NCBI RefSeq assembly: GCF_000718515.1
Contig: NZ_JNZS01000003.1
Span: 124,001-188,000 of the forward strand
Length of the DNA: 64,000 nt
DNA from: Micromonospora parva
GTDB lineage: Bacteria > Actinomycetota > Actinomycetes > Mycobacteriales > Micromonosporaceae
Direction of reading: 5' to 3'
Below are positions 33,975-42,406 of this stretch, in pieces (positions within the stretch are counted from its first letter, which is position 1; every line of letters starts with the position of its first letter). The notes below the pieces were generated by a model. It did not search any database. It worked only from the letters and a program-made list of their open reading frames with translations, and was not told where the DNA came from. The translations under genes were made by a program, and so were the position numbers.

Positions 33975-35120
33975 CTACAGGTCGGCCTTCGTCACGCGGG
34001 AGGATTCGTACGTCGTGGAGGCCGTGGGGAGGCCCGGCACGGTGGAGACGTCCTTGACGAGCATGCCGGTCGTGGCGTCGATGGTCAGCACCTCGCTGCC
34101 CGCGCCGCCGAACACCTCGGGGCCGGCGGTGATCGTCAGCGTGGCCTTGCCGTGGGTGGTCGAGTTCTTGACGCTGACCGCGGAGATGGTGGACAGCAGA
34201 CGCAGCACACCGGCCCGGACCTGCGTGTTGCCGTCGCCAGCGGACAACGCTTGGGTGCTGTACGTCCACAGGGCGTTGTCGAAGTGCCGCTGAACGGCCT
34301 GAGGGCTGTACGGCTTCGGCTCGGCGTTGCCGCCCTTCTGCTTGATGATCACCTGGGCGTCCGCCTGCTGCTTGTCCCACACCGCCTTCTGCGCTGCGGG
34401 GTCGAGGCCCACCAGCGGATCGTTGGCTGCCTTGAGCATCTGGGTCCGGCCGTCGGCCGGGCTGCTGTCCGCCGCGGCGATGGCCGCCTTGAGGAGCGGA
34501 GCGTAGCCCCCGTCGGTCATCTGGTCCTGGTGACGGGCGATCGCACGCTTGATGTCCTTCACGCTGTTGCCCGTGTAGATCGCGTGACCATCGGTGTACA
34601 GCGTGTAGACGACCTGCATGGTCTTGGTGCCGTCGACCTGCGTCGCCTTCACCAGCCACGCGTCGCCCGCCGCCGGGGTGACCGTCTTGATGGACCCGGC
34701 CAGGGTCATCAGCGGCGTACGCTCGGCCGACCCGTCGGCTGCGGTCGAGGCCGAGGTGGCGGCTGACGAATCCTTGCCGGCCTCCACGCCCCCGGTCGCC
34801 GGCGAGTTGAGCACCACAGCGACAACTGCCGCCGCGGCGGCGACCCCCACCCCGGCGCCGATGCCCCATCGGCCCGCGATGCCGATCCGGCGGCGGGGCT
34901 GAAGTGCCGGGCTGGATTCGTGGTCCCGCGTGGTTGTCGTCGTTTCCATGGTTGAAGTCGCCTCCATAGTCGTGTCCTCCGCTGAATTCGCGCGCAGAAG
35001 CCGCACGGTTCCGGGGTCGGCCATAGCCGCCCGCAGCACCGCCCGCGCCCGCTGATACGCCTCCGGGCGTAGTGGTTCCGCGCTGCCCAACGCACCGACC
35101 AGATCGAGCTCGTCGGTCAT
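33975..35120 (-). CDS. CU044_5270-family membrane-anchored protein, sigma factor partner
   Basis: The 381-residue protein has a cytoplasmic N-terminus of about 75 residues, one transmembrane helix (GIGAGVGVAAAAAVVAVVL) and a large extracellular domain. This layout matches the CU044_5270-type proteins that follow ECF sigma genes in actinobacteria and are thought to act as their anti-sigma or sensory partners. It overlaps the sigma gene by ATGA, so the two are made together. The signal sensed is unknown. Confidence 0.8.
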   Translation of the reverse strand: MTDELDLVGALGSAEPLRPEAYQRARAVLRAAMADPGTVRLLRANSAEDTTMEATSTMETTTTTRDHESSPALQPRRRIGIAGRWGIGAGVGVAAAAAVVAVVLNSPATGGVEAGKDSSAATSASTAADGSAERTPLMTLAGSIKTVTPAAGDAWLVKATQVDGTKTMQVVYTLYTDGHAIYTGNSVKDIKRAIARHQDQMTDGGYAPLLKAAIAAADSSPADGRTQMLKAANDPLVGLDPAAQKAVWDKQQADAQVIIKQKGGNAEPKPYSPQAVQRHFDNALWTYSTQALSAGDGNTQVRAGVLRLLSTISAVSVKNSTTHGKATLTITAGPEVFGGAGSEVLTIDATTGMLVKDVSTVPGLPTASTTYESSRVTKADL

Positions 35121-35689
35121 CGGTGTCTCTCCTTCGCGCTGTTGCGGTCCTTCAGAAGCGCGGACACCCCCGGGGCGTCGCGCAATGCCGTCCTGGCCTG
35201 GCTCAGCAACCGCCGCGCGGTGCCGGCCGGTATGCCGAGTGCCCGCGCGGCGTCGGCCGCGGTCAGGTCCTCCCAGGCGACGAGCCTCAGGACCTCCCGC
35301 TCTTCGGGTTTGAGCCGTGTCAGGGCCGACCGGAGCACCGCCCGGGCGTCCACGCCGAGGTCCACCGCCGACCACGGATCCCATCCAGTAGCCACGTCCG
35401 GCACGTCCGCGACCAGGTCCTCGGCCGGCCGGGACCGCCAGTAGCGCCGCAAGCGATTCAATGCCACCCCGTACAGCCACGGCCGCGCATCGTTGTACGA
35501 CCGGTCGTACGATCGCCGCGACTCGAACGCCGCAACCCACACCTCGCCCAGGAGGTCCTCAGCCGCATCCCGCCCAACCCGGCGAACGAGGTACGAACCG
35601 ACGGCGGCCTCATGACGCTCGACCACCTCCACGAAGGCGTCGACATCGCCATCCAGCGACCGGCCTATCAAATCCGCATCCGAAGCCAT
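35117..35689 (-). CDS. ECF-type RNA polymerase sigma factor
   Basis: The 190-residue sigma factor has region 2 (GDVDAFVEVVERHEAAVGSYLVRRVG, in parts; DLLGEVWVAAFESRRSY; ARPWLYGVALNRLRRYWR) and region 4 (LKPEEREVLRLVAWEDLTAADAARALGIPAGTARRLLSQAR, visible in parts). ATG 35689 is preceded by GAGGAGG; a longer start at 35704 is less likely. It drives its own regulon under control of the membrane partner encoded next to it. Confidence 0.92.
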   Translation of the reverse strand: MASDADLIGRSLDGDVDAFVEVVERHEAAVGSYLVRRVGRDAAEDLLGEVWVAAFESRRSYDRSYNDARPWLYGVALNRLRRYWRSRPAEDLVADVPDVATGWDPWSAVDLGVDARAVLRSALTRLKPEEREVLRLVAWEDLTAADAARALGIPAGTARRLLSQARTALRDAPGVSALLKDRNSAKERHR

Positions 35690-35952
35690 AGCCCTCCTCG
35701 GCAAAGTCCGCGCTTCACCCTGACATTGCCGATCAGGCGGGAAAGTGTTCAGGCCCCGAGGTCCGACGGCAAGCGGTCGCCCAGTAGCGACCTCTCAGCG
35801 GCCGCGGTGCGGTCAGCGTGGGGCCCAGGCCAGGGCCGGGATTCGAAGTGAGGAGGTAGCGGCAGCGATGCTCAGGGTGAGTAGGTATGCGGACACTCAC
35901 GGTCGGCGGGAGATCGCTAGCCTCGTAGTCCACCGAGCGGGGAGGGGCCAGC

Positions 35953-36393
35953 ATGGCGGCGCTGGTCGAACACACCGAGCTGTACGTCGATGTCGACTAT
36001 CGACTGTTCGCGATGATCGACGACAGCAACGACCGGCGCAACGCTCCACCCTCACCGCACGAGCTCGATCAATGGGTCAGCTCGGCGCCAGGCTACGTGG
36101 TGGTCGAGAACATCGACGACGCCGTGGTGCTGGGTAGCGACACCCGGCTGGAGACCTGGGACGGGCCGGCCGACTTCGATCCGGCCGGCTGGGACCGCAG
36201 CCACGTACTCGAGGTGGTCTTCGAGTCGGGCATCCTCGGGTTCTCCAGCGGCACGGCCGGCGGCATCGCCGACGCCTACCGCCTTCCGCCGGGCCGCCGA
36301 TGGAGCGTACGGCTGGCCTGGCGCACCGAGGCGCCACCCGCTCCGGACGAGCTGCCGACCGCGTCGGTCCTCATCCAGTTCAGCCCGGCCTGA
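35953..36393 (+). CDS. Hypothetical protein
   Basis: The 146-residue soluble acidic protein (ELYVDVDYRLFAMIDDSND near the start, SVLIQFSPA at the end) follows a strong GGGGAGGGG ribosome binding site. It looks like a single beta-rich domain. I do not recognise the family. It is divergent from the sigma operon and is separated from it by about 260 bp. Confidence 0.72.
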   Translation: MAALVEHTELYVDVDYRLFAMIDDSNDRRNAPPSPHELDQWVSSAPGYVVVENIDDAVVLGSDTRLETWDGPADFDPAGWDRSHVLEVVFESGILGFSSGTAGGIADAYRLPPGRRWSVRLAWRTEAPPAPDELPTASVLIQFSPA

Positions 36394-36544
36394 GCCGCCG
36401 GGCCGGCACTTCGCGGTCGGGCGGTCTGTCCCCGTGAGCTCGGCGCCGGGTCGGCGGCGACCCTCTATTGCTACTCATCGATTCATGGTAGAAATCTTTC
36501 GCACGGCCAGTTCCCAGGCAAGGATTTCTTCAGATGGAGGCGAC

Positions 36545-37804
36545 GTGAGAGTCACTGCCGGGTGGCTGGCGAGTCTTACCGTTGCCGCGGTGATCGTGGC
36601 GCCCGCCGAGCCGATTGCTGTGGCCGCGACACCCACACAAGCATCAACTGCAGTGACGCCGCTGGCCACCGGCCCGCAACCCGGCACCTTCACCGGCCGG
36701 GGATTCGACACCTGTGCCGCTCCGTCCCAGACCACGATGAACGCGTGGCGGACCAGTTCGCCCTACGGCGCGGTCGGCATCTACATCAGCGGGGCCAGTC
36801 GCTCCTGTTCCCAGCCCAACCTCACCGCAAGCTGGGTGGCCAACCAGACCAGCAACGGATGGCGGCTGATCCCCATCGAACTGGGTTACCAGGCACCATG
36901 CGGCACCCGCACGCCGAAGATGTCCGCCGATCCCACCACCGCTCGGTCACAAGGCGTCTCCGCGGCCAACAGCGCCGCGAATGCCGCCCAGGCACTGGGC
37001 ATCGGCGCTGCGAGCACCCTCTACAACGACATCGAGCAATACCCGTCGAACGCGTCGTGCCGGGCCGCCGTGCTGTCGTTCCTGTCCGGTTGGACCGAGC
37101 AGTTGCACGTACGGGGCTACCTCGCCGGCATGTACTCCAGCGGTTCGTCCGGCATCAAGGACGTCTGCGAGGCATACGACAACCCGAGCCACACGCGACT
37201 CGACCAGATCTGGATCGCCTGGTGGAACGGGGTGGCTGACACCGACGCCGGAAGCTACTGCGCCGATGCCCACTACGCGGACCAGCAGCGCATACACCAG
37301 TACGCCGGGGAGGTCACCGAGACGTGGGGCGGCGTCACGATGAAGATCGACCGCAACTACCTCGACGTGAGGGTTACGCAGACCCCGCCGCCGCAGTGGA
37401 CCACGACCATCGACAACAGCACCTCGGGCGGCTTCACCGCGAGCACCGAATGGGGCACGTCGGCCTACTCCGGCCAACGGTTCGGCACCGACTACCGGTT
37501 TACCAGTCCGGTGTCGTCCAGCGACGTCGCCTGGTTCCGGTCGACCATCCCGGCGACCGGAAGCTATGAGATCTCAGTCTGGTACCCCGCCGACGCGGGC
37601 TACAACAACCAGACGCCATACCTTGTGGAGACAACCACAGGCAGCAGGTCCGTCCTCGTCAATCAGCGGATCAACGGCGGTAGGTGGGTCTCGATCGGCG
37701 TGTTCACGCTGGCGGCCGGCACGGGCAACAAGGTCGGCGTGAGTCGCTGGACCAGCGGCACCGGACTCGTGGTCGCCGACGCGGTACGGATCACCCGGGT
37801 CTGA
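36545..37804 (+). CDS. Secreted DUF1906 (glycoside-hydrolase-like) protein with golvesin-type C-domain
   Basis: The 419-residue precursor starts at GTG 36545 (GGAGG four bases upstream) with a signal peptide to about residue 28. Residues 45-275 match the DUF1906/Rv2525c-type TIM-barrel (GRGFDTCAAPSQTTMNAW, GIYISGASRSC, LIPIELGYQAPCGTR, IWIAWWNG), related to GH25 lysozymes. Residues 285-419 resemble golvesin-like beta-sandwich domains (TIDNSTSGGF, YEISVWYPADAGYNN). It probably binds or cuts cell-wall or other glycans outside the cell. Catalysis has not been shown for most DUF1906 proteins. Confidence 0.85.
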   Translation: MRVTAGWLASLTVAAVIVAPAEPIAVAATPTQASTAVTPLATGPQPGTFTGRGFDTCAAPSQTTMNAWRTSSPYGAVGIYISGASRSCSQPNLTASWVANQTSNGWRLIPIELGYQAPCGTRTPKMSADPTTARSQGVSAANSAANAAQALGIGAASTLYNDIEQYPSNASCRAAVLSFLSGWTEQLHVRGYLAGMYSSGSSGIKDVCEAYDNPSHTRLDQIWIAWWNGVADTDAGSYCADAHYADQQRIHQYAGEVTETWGGVTMKIDRNYLDVRVTQTPPPQWTTTIDNSTSGGFTASTEWGTSAYSGQRFGTDYRFTSPVSSSDVAWFRSTIPATGSYEISVWYPADAGYNNQTPYLVETTTGSRSVLVNQRINGGRWVSIGVFTLAAGTGNKVGVSRWTSGTGLVVADAVRITRV

Positions 37805-37813
37805 GCTAGCTCA

Positions 37814-37829
37814 CTCGCCCCTCGGCGAG
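37814..37829 (+). terminator. Short hairpin after the DUF1906 gene
   Basis: Arms CTCGCC and GGCGAG enclose loop CCTC, 9 bp past the stop codon. Confidence 0.45.
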
Positions 37830-38145
37830 CAGCGCGGTCACGGCCCGAACTGCCGGCGCCGCAGCCGTCTCCGGGAGAAACCCCAATGCAGCACCGCCAT
37901 GACCCGCGCCCCCGCGCCCGCGACTACATCGGCCGATACATCCCACCCTGGGCATAGCCCCTTACCCAGGTGCTCGCCTCAACAACGCAGGTCTCCCGAA
38001 CGGAGCCCAGCTACGCTTGGTGATGGCCGCACCGGCTCTTGTCGGACCGGCGTCCCACCTGAAGTCCCACCTGGGACCTCACCTTCATCGATCACGTTCC
38101 TTGCAGGTTCACGTTCGGCACCAGGCGTAGATTCACGGCCGTTCA
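37830..38145. other. Gap without a clear gene
   Basis: No coding frame with family motifs. Two direct copies of GTCCCACCTG occur at about 38050-38072. It precedes the phosphatase remnant and may contain more of that decayed gene. Confidence 0.35.
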
Positions 38146-38459
38146 GGGCATCCCGCTGATCCCACCCTGCTCCCCCTGGACCCACCTCCGGGCGCGGCGC
38201 TCGTCCTCTACACCGACGGACTGGTCCAACGCCGCAACGAACTGATCGACACCGACATCGAGCGCGTCGCCGACGGCGTACGGTCCGGGCCGGCCGACGC
38301 GTTGTGCGACCACGTCATGGCCACCACCGCCGAGGAGCACCGGACGACGACATCGCCCTGCTCGTCATTCGCCGCCAACCATCACCCGACGAGACCACTC
38401 AGGCAGCCGACAGGCCGCCTCCAACACCCTGGAGGCGGCCTGTGAACTACGAGACCTGA
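38146..38459 (+). pseudogene. SpoIIE/PP2C-family phosphatase remnant
   Basis: The plus strand encodes the end of a SpoIIE-type phosphatase: GHPADPTLLPLD, ALVLYTDGLVQRR and, after a one-base deletion at about 38343, DDDIALLVIRRQ. These match the conserved GHPPP, YTDGLxExR and DDxxLLxxR motifs. Everything upstream of the GHP motif is missing, so it is a 3' fragment with a frameshift. Such phosphatases usually regulate anti-sigma systems. Confidence 0.75.
38411..38442. terminator. Hairpin terminator downstream of GH16
   Basis: Arms CAGGCCGCCTCCA and TGGAGGCGGCCTG form a 13-bp perfect stem with a 6-base loop. It is 82 bp past the GH16 stop on the minus strand. Confidence 0.8.
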
Positions 38460-38523
38460 CAGTGGGCGAGGCTGATGTGCGGCCCTCGTCGATCCCACTG
38501 ACGGACGGTTGGGTTACGGTTCG

Positions 38524-39810
38524 TCAGGAGACGGGTTCGAGATTCCACTGACTGGTCCACCAGTTGGCGGGCGCGGCGCCGTACTGGATGCTGCCGGTCA
38601 TGTTTTCGGTATGGGCGTAGGTGCCCTTCCAACGGTTCTTCAGGCGCAGGCGGCCGTCGACAGGCTCCTGGGCCCACTGCGCCGACCAGTAGGTGCCGGG
38701 TACCGCACCGGTCTGCACGTTGCCGGTCTGGTTCTCCACGTGCAGGTAGTTGCCGGTGGCACGGTTCTTGAGCCGGACGTAACCGTCGACGTTCTCGACT
38801 GCCCACTGGGCGGACTGGTCGGTGCCGGAAGCGGCGACGTACCTGGCGGTGCCGCTGCCGTCGTCCTTGACGTACTGGCCGGTCTGCCGGTTCTTCAACC
38901 GCTGATAGGACACCGGGTAGCCGCCGTCCTTCTTGTAGACGCGCAGGTAGTCGACACTCCAGGTCTTGGGCCAGACGTCGTTGTGCCGACCGGAGCCGGC
39001 ATCGGTGTAGATGCCCATGATCAGCCCCATCGGCATGTTGGGAGCGTCGTTGATCGTCCGGTAGAGCTGGCCGTCGTAGTAGAACTTGATGTCGGTGGGC
39101 GTCCACTCCATGCCGTACGTGTGGAACTCGGTGGTGGGTGACCCGCTGGGGACGGGGGCGATCGACGCGTACGAGCTGGACAGGAAGTTCGGGTCGCCCC
39201 AGCCGTGGGCGGCGATCCGCCAGTTGTTCGGCTCGTTGAAGAACGTCTCGACCATGTCGACCTCGGGGTTGCGCGAGGCGCTGGAGGTGTCCCCGGTGCC
39301 GACCAGCCAGAGGGCCTGGTGGCCGCCGCCGCCGACGTTCGACTTCTTGGCGCGCAGCTCGACGTAGCCGTACTGGAACGTGTAGCCGTTGAAGTCGGGC
39401 TCGTGGTGGTTCAACGGCATCGAGCTGTTGAACTTGTGCCAGTAGTCCTTGTTGTAGGTCTGGATCGAGGAGATCTTGACCGTGCCGTCGTACTGCGGGT
39501 TCCACGCCGGGGTGTCGGCGTCGAGCCGCTGGGTAAGCACGCCGTCGGCGATCGTGTAGCGCGCCTTGGCACCCAACTCGCGGTTGGCGGGGGAAGTCCA
39601 GTGCGGCAGGTAGTAGGGCAGCCAGCGGTTCGTGTCGAGGGTGCTGACGTCGAACTCTTCGGAGAAGTCGAGCGTGTAGCCCGGCTTGGCGAGCGGGCTG
39701 GGCGGGGTGTCGCCGGCCTGCGCCGGCGGGGCGGTGACGATGCCGGCGAGGGTGACGCCGAGGATCATCGAGCTGGCTGCGGCTAGAACTCTTCGAAAGC
39801 GATGCGCCAT
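38524..39810 (-). CDS. Secreted GH16 glucanase with a repeat-type C-domain
   Basis: The 428-residue precursor has a signal peptide (1-32, ending AQA), a GH16 jelly-roll catalytic domain to about 290 with the active site E183-V-D185-M-V-E188 (nucleophile, helper and acid/base), and a C-terminal domain of three repeats (RLKNRQTGQYV, RLKNRATGNYL, RLKNRWKGTYA) like a carbohydrate-binding beta-trefoil. The six-residue EVDMVE form fits laminarinase/agarase-type rather than lichenase-type GH16. It probably cuts beta-glucan or a related polymer outside the cell. GGGAG lies 7 bases before the ATG. Confidence 0.93.
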   Translation of the reverse strand: MAHRFRRVLAAASSMILGVTLAGIVTAPPAQAGDTPPSPLAKPGYTLDFSEEFDVSTLDTNRWLPYYLPHWTSPANRELGAKARYTIADGVLTQRLDADTPAWNPQYDGTVKISSIQTYNKDYWHKFNSSMPLNHHEPDFNGYTFQYGYVELRAKKSNVGGGGHQALWLVGTGDTSSASRNPEVDMVETFFNEPNNWRIAAHGWGDPNFLSSSYASIAPVPSGSPTTEFHTYGMEWTPTDIKFYYDGQLYRTINDAPNMPMGLIMGIYTDAGSGRHNDVWPKTWSVDYLRVYKKDGGYPVSYQRLKNRQTGQYVKDDGSGTARYVAASGTDQSAQWAVENVDGYVRLKNRATGNYLHVENQTGNVQTGAVPGTYWSAQWAQEPVDGRLRLKNRWKGTYAHTENMTGSIQYGAAPANWWTSQWNLEPVS

Positions 39811-39832
39811 GAGGGCACTCCCGGGGGGGTAA

Positions 39833-39851
39833 CGAAAGAAAAGTTCTTTCG
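39833..39851. promoter_or_regulatory. Operator upstream of GH16
   Basis: CGAAAGAA-AAG-TTCTTTCG is a perfect inverted repeat 23-41 bp upstream of the GH16 ATG. The right part (AAGTTCTTTCGGAA) resembles the AAGTTTCCTTCGAAAC at the divergent ROK/ABC promoter, which suggests one regulator controls both. Confidence 0.6.
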
Positions 39852-39877
39852 GAATATGCCGTTGAGCGCTACCGCTG

Positions 39878-41002
39878 TCAAGAGCCGTCAGTGAAGAGCT
39901 CCGCGCGGACCGCGTCCCGGGCGGTTTCGACCGCGCCGATGGCCACCGCGTCGTCTCCCAGCGCGGAGATCGCCAGGCCTGGCAACTCGTACAGGATCTC
40001 GGCGAGGTGGCGCCGCACCGGCTCCATCACCGTCTCGCCGGCACGCGCGACGCCCCCGCCCACCACGACCAACTGCGGGTCCATGGCGAGAACCATGGCG
40101 CCCACTCCCTCGGCGAGTGCTCGCGCGTAGTCGTCGACGGCCTCGACCGCGCGCCTGTCCCCCCGCCTAGCCTGCGCGAAGACCCACTCGCGGGAGTTCA
40201 TGCCGGGAGCGACCCCCGCGTCGGAGAGCAGCTTGCGGGGTGCCGCCTCCCAGCCCAGGCCGGGGTGCCGGCCGATTTCTCCGGCAGCCCCCCGGCCGCC
40301 GCCGAACGGCCTGCCGTCCACCAGGACGCCGACGCCGAGGCGGTGCCCCGCATGCACGTACAGAACGTGGTCGACCCCCTGGGCGGCACCGACGCGGTGC
40401 TCGGCGAGGACCGCGAGGTTGGCGTCCTTGACGGCGCTCACCGGGCACTCCAGACGGGCGGTGAGTTCCTTGGCCAGCGCCGTGCCGGTCCAGTCCGGAA
40501 TGGCCACGCTCAGCCGCACGACACCGTCGGCGATGATGCCTGGGGAACCGGCGCAGGCCGCCCACAACCGCGGCGCGCCGGCCGGCATCGTCCGTCGCAG
40601 CAGACTGACAGCGGCGTCGATGCGCCCGGCCGGGTCCAGAGCCGGGTCGATGGCGGTCCGAGCGGCCGCCACCTGCGCGCCGGCGAGGTCGGCGATCCGC
40701 ACCGACACCGCGTGCGCCCCGATGTCGAGGCCGGCCACGATGCCCGCGTCCGCGGCGAAGCGGTACCGCTGCGCGGGTCGCCCCCCGGTCGGGGCGTTGT
40801 CGAATCCGTCCAGGACGAGGAGTCGAGACTCCACCAGTGAGGTCAGGATGCCCTGCACGGTGGGGCGGGATAGCCCGGTCTCGCGGGCGACACCGCTGAT
40901 GGTCAGCGACGGCCCTTCGTAGAGGAGCCGCAGCACACGACGCGTGTTCAGGTGCCGTAAGGCGCTCTGGTCCCCGCCTGGAAGAGCATCTCCCACGGTC
41001 AT
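39878..41002 (-). CDS. ROK-family transcriptional repressor lacking the zinc motif
   Basis: The 374-residue protein has a winged helix-turn-helix at about 12-70 (LTISGVARETGLSRPTVQGILTSLVE) and a ROK sugar-kinase-fold domain. Two standard features are altered. The phosphate loop reads GLDIGAHAVSV rather than DxGGT, and the HxGxxxCxCGxxGCxE zinc site is replaced by GRHPGLGWEAA with no cysteines. It is therefore probably a sensor without kinase activity. ATG 41002 follows AAGGGG. It lies between GH16 and the divergent sugar ABC operon and probably regulates both. Confidence 0.88.
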   Translation of the reverse strand: MTVGDALPGGDQSALRHLNTRRVLRLLYEGPSLTISGVARETGLSRPTVQGILTSLVESRLLVLDGFDNAPTGGRPAQRYRFAADAGIVAGLDIGAHAVSVRIADLAGAQVAAARTAIDPALDPAGRIDAAVSLLRRTMPAGAPRLWAACAGSPGIIADGVVRLSVAIPDWTGTALAKELTARLECPVSAVKDANLAVLAEHRVGAAQGVDHVLYVHAGHRLGVGVLVDGRPFGGGRGAAGEIGRHPGLGWEAAPRKLLSDAGVAPGMNSREWVFAQARRGDRRAVEAVDDYARALAEGVGAMVLAMDPQLVVVGGGVARAGETVMEPVRRHLAEILYELPGLAISALGDDAVAIGAVETARDAVRAELFTDGS

Positions 41003-41051
41003 TCGCTGCCCCTTGACGTGCGTTCGTCGACGGCTCACTATAGCGAACGCA

Positions 41052-41067
41052 AGTTTCCTTCGAAACT
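41052..41067. promoter_or_regulatory. Operator in the ROK/sugar-ABC divergent region
   Basis: AGTTTC-N4-GAAACT is a perfect inverted repeat, 50 bp upstream of the ROK start and 23 bp upstream of the binding-protein start. Both promoters could be controlled from it. It shares sequence with the site upstream of GH16. Confidence 0.6.
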
Positions 41068-41089
41068 ACTCCTGCCCAGGGAGACCCCC

Positions 41090-42406
41090 ATGAAATCGAT
41101 GACATCAGCGAAGAGTGCGCTCAGCGCGGCCGCCGTGCTCCTCGCGCTCGGAGCGTGCGCGCCGGGCAGTTCGTCGGACGGTGAGCCGGCCGCCGACGCC
41201 AACGCGGCGGTCCAGACCGGTGTGCCGGCCGGACCTGTGGAACTCAACCTGATCGCCACCCCCGAGTCGGGCGCCGCCATGAAGGACATCATCCCGGCGT
41301 TCCAGGCGAAGCACCCCAACGTCAAGATCAATTACGTCGACACCACGTACGACGACTACAACAAGTCACTCAACCTCGCGTTGTCCAGTGACACTTCGCC
41401 CGACATCGTGCTGCTCAATGCGGTGGGCACCACGGTCAAGGACCAACTGATCCTCAACCTCCAGCCCTACGCCAAGGCGTACGGCTGGGAGTCGGCGTAC
41501 CCGGCCGGGCAGCTCAACCAGTGGCGGGTCGCCAAGGACGGCACCACCCTCGGGTCGGGCGACCTGTACGCGGCACCCGCGTCCTTCTCCCAGGTCGGTC
41601 TCTACTACAACAAGGCCACGTTGAAGAAGCTCGGCATCGACGCCGCTCCGGCCTCACTGGAGGACCTGGAGGCCGCGCTGGCCAAGGCCAAGGCCGGCGG
41701 TGAGACCCCGCTGCAACTCGGCAACAAGGAGGGCCACGCCTCCTTCCCGATCCAGCTCATCGGTCAGTCCACGGACGGCCCGGCCGCGTACGCCAAGTGG
41801 GTCTTCGGCGAGGGTGGATCCACCTTCGACACCGCCGGGAACACCAAGGGCGCCCAGAGCATCACCGACTGGGGTACGAAGGGCTACTACTCCAAGGACG
41901 CCAACGGCATCGACCTGCAGGGTGCCGTGGACAAGTTCACCAAGGGCGACGGCGTCTTCTTCGTCGACGGTTCCTGGGACTCGAAGAAGATCGGCGACGC
42001 ACTGAAGGGCGATGCCGGCTTCGTGCCGTTCCCCGGCCCCAAGGCCACCGCGATCGGCACCTCGGTCGCGTACGGGATCTCGCGGAAGTCGAAGAACGCG
42101 CAGGCCGCCGCCGCCTTCCTGGACTTCCTGCGCGGCCCGGAGGCTGCCAAGGCCTCGTTCGCGCAGGGTTTCCTGCCCTCGGACACCTCGACGGTGACCG
42201 CTGAGCCCGGCACCATCTCCGCCGACCTGATCGCCGCCTGGAACAAGGTCAACGCCGATGACGGGCTCATCGGGTTCAACAACAACGCCACAGCGACCAT
42301 GAACGACACGCTGGTCGCCGAGACTCAGAAGCTGATCGCCGGCAAGGTCGACCCGGCCACGTTCATCCGGGCCGTCCAGTCCGACTGGGCCAAGACGCAT
42401 GGCTGA
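41090..42406 (+). CDS. Sugar ABC transporter substrate-binding lipoprotein
   Basis: The 438-residue precursor has a lipoprotein signal with lipobox ALGAC near residue 20, then a two-lobed family-1 solute-binding fold (ELNLIATPESGAAMKDIIPAFQAKHPNVKI, in parts; VFFVDGSWDSKKIGD; FLDFLRGPEAAKASF). It captures a sugar or oligosaccharide outside the membrane for the two permeases that follow. The GGGAGA ribosome binding site precedes ATG 41090. It overlaps the first permease by 8 bases. Next to GH16, beta-glucan oligosaccharides are likely ligands. Confidence 0.92.
   Translation: MKSMTSAKSALSAAAVLLALGACAPGSSSDGEPAADANAAVQTGVPAGPVELNLIATPESGAAMKDIIPAFQAKHPNVKINYVDTTYDDYNKSLNLALSSDTSPDIVLLNAVGTTVKDQLILNLQPYAKAYGWESAYPAGQLNQWRVAKDGTTLGSGDLYAAPASFSQVGLYYNKATLKKLGIDAAPASLEDLEAALAKAKAGGETPLQLGNKEGHASFPIQLIGQSTDGPAAYAKWVFGEGGSTFDTAGNTKGAQSITDWGTKGYYSKDANGIDLQGAVDKFTKGDGVFFVDGSWDSKKIGDALKGDAGFVPFPGPKATAIGTSVAYGISRKSKNAQAAAAFLDFLRGPEAAKASFAQGFLPSDTSTVTAEPGTISADLIAAWNKVNADDGLIGFNNNATATMNDTLVAETQKLIAGKVDPATFIRAVQSDWAKTHG

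Noticed and set aside
38047..38075. Repeated GTCCCACCTG considered as a mobile-element end
   Set aside because: Only two direct copies 12 bp apart, no transposase or target duplication nearby.
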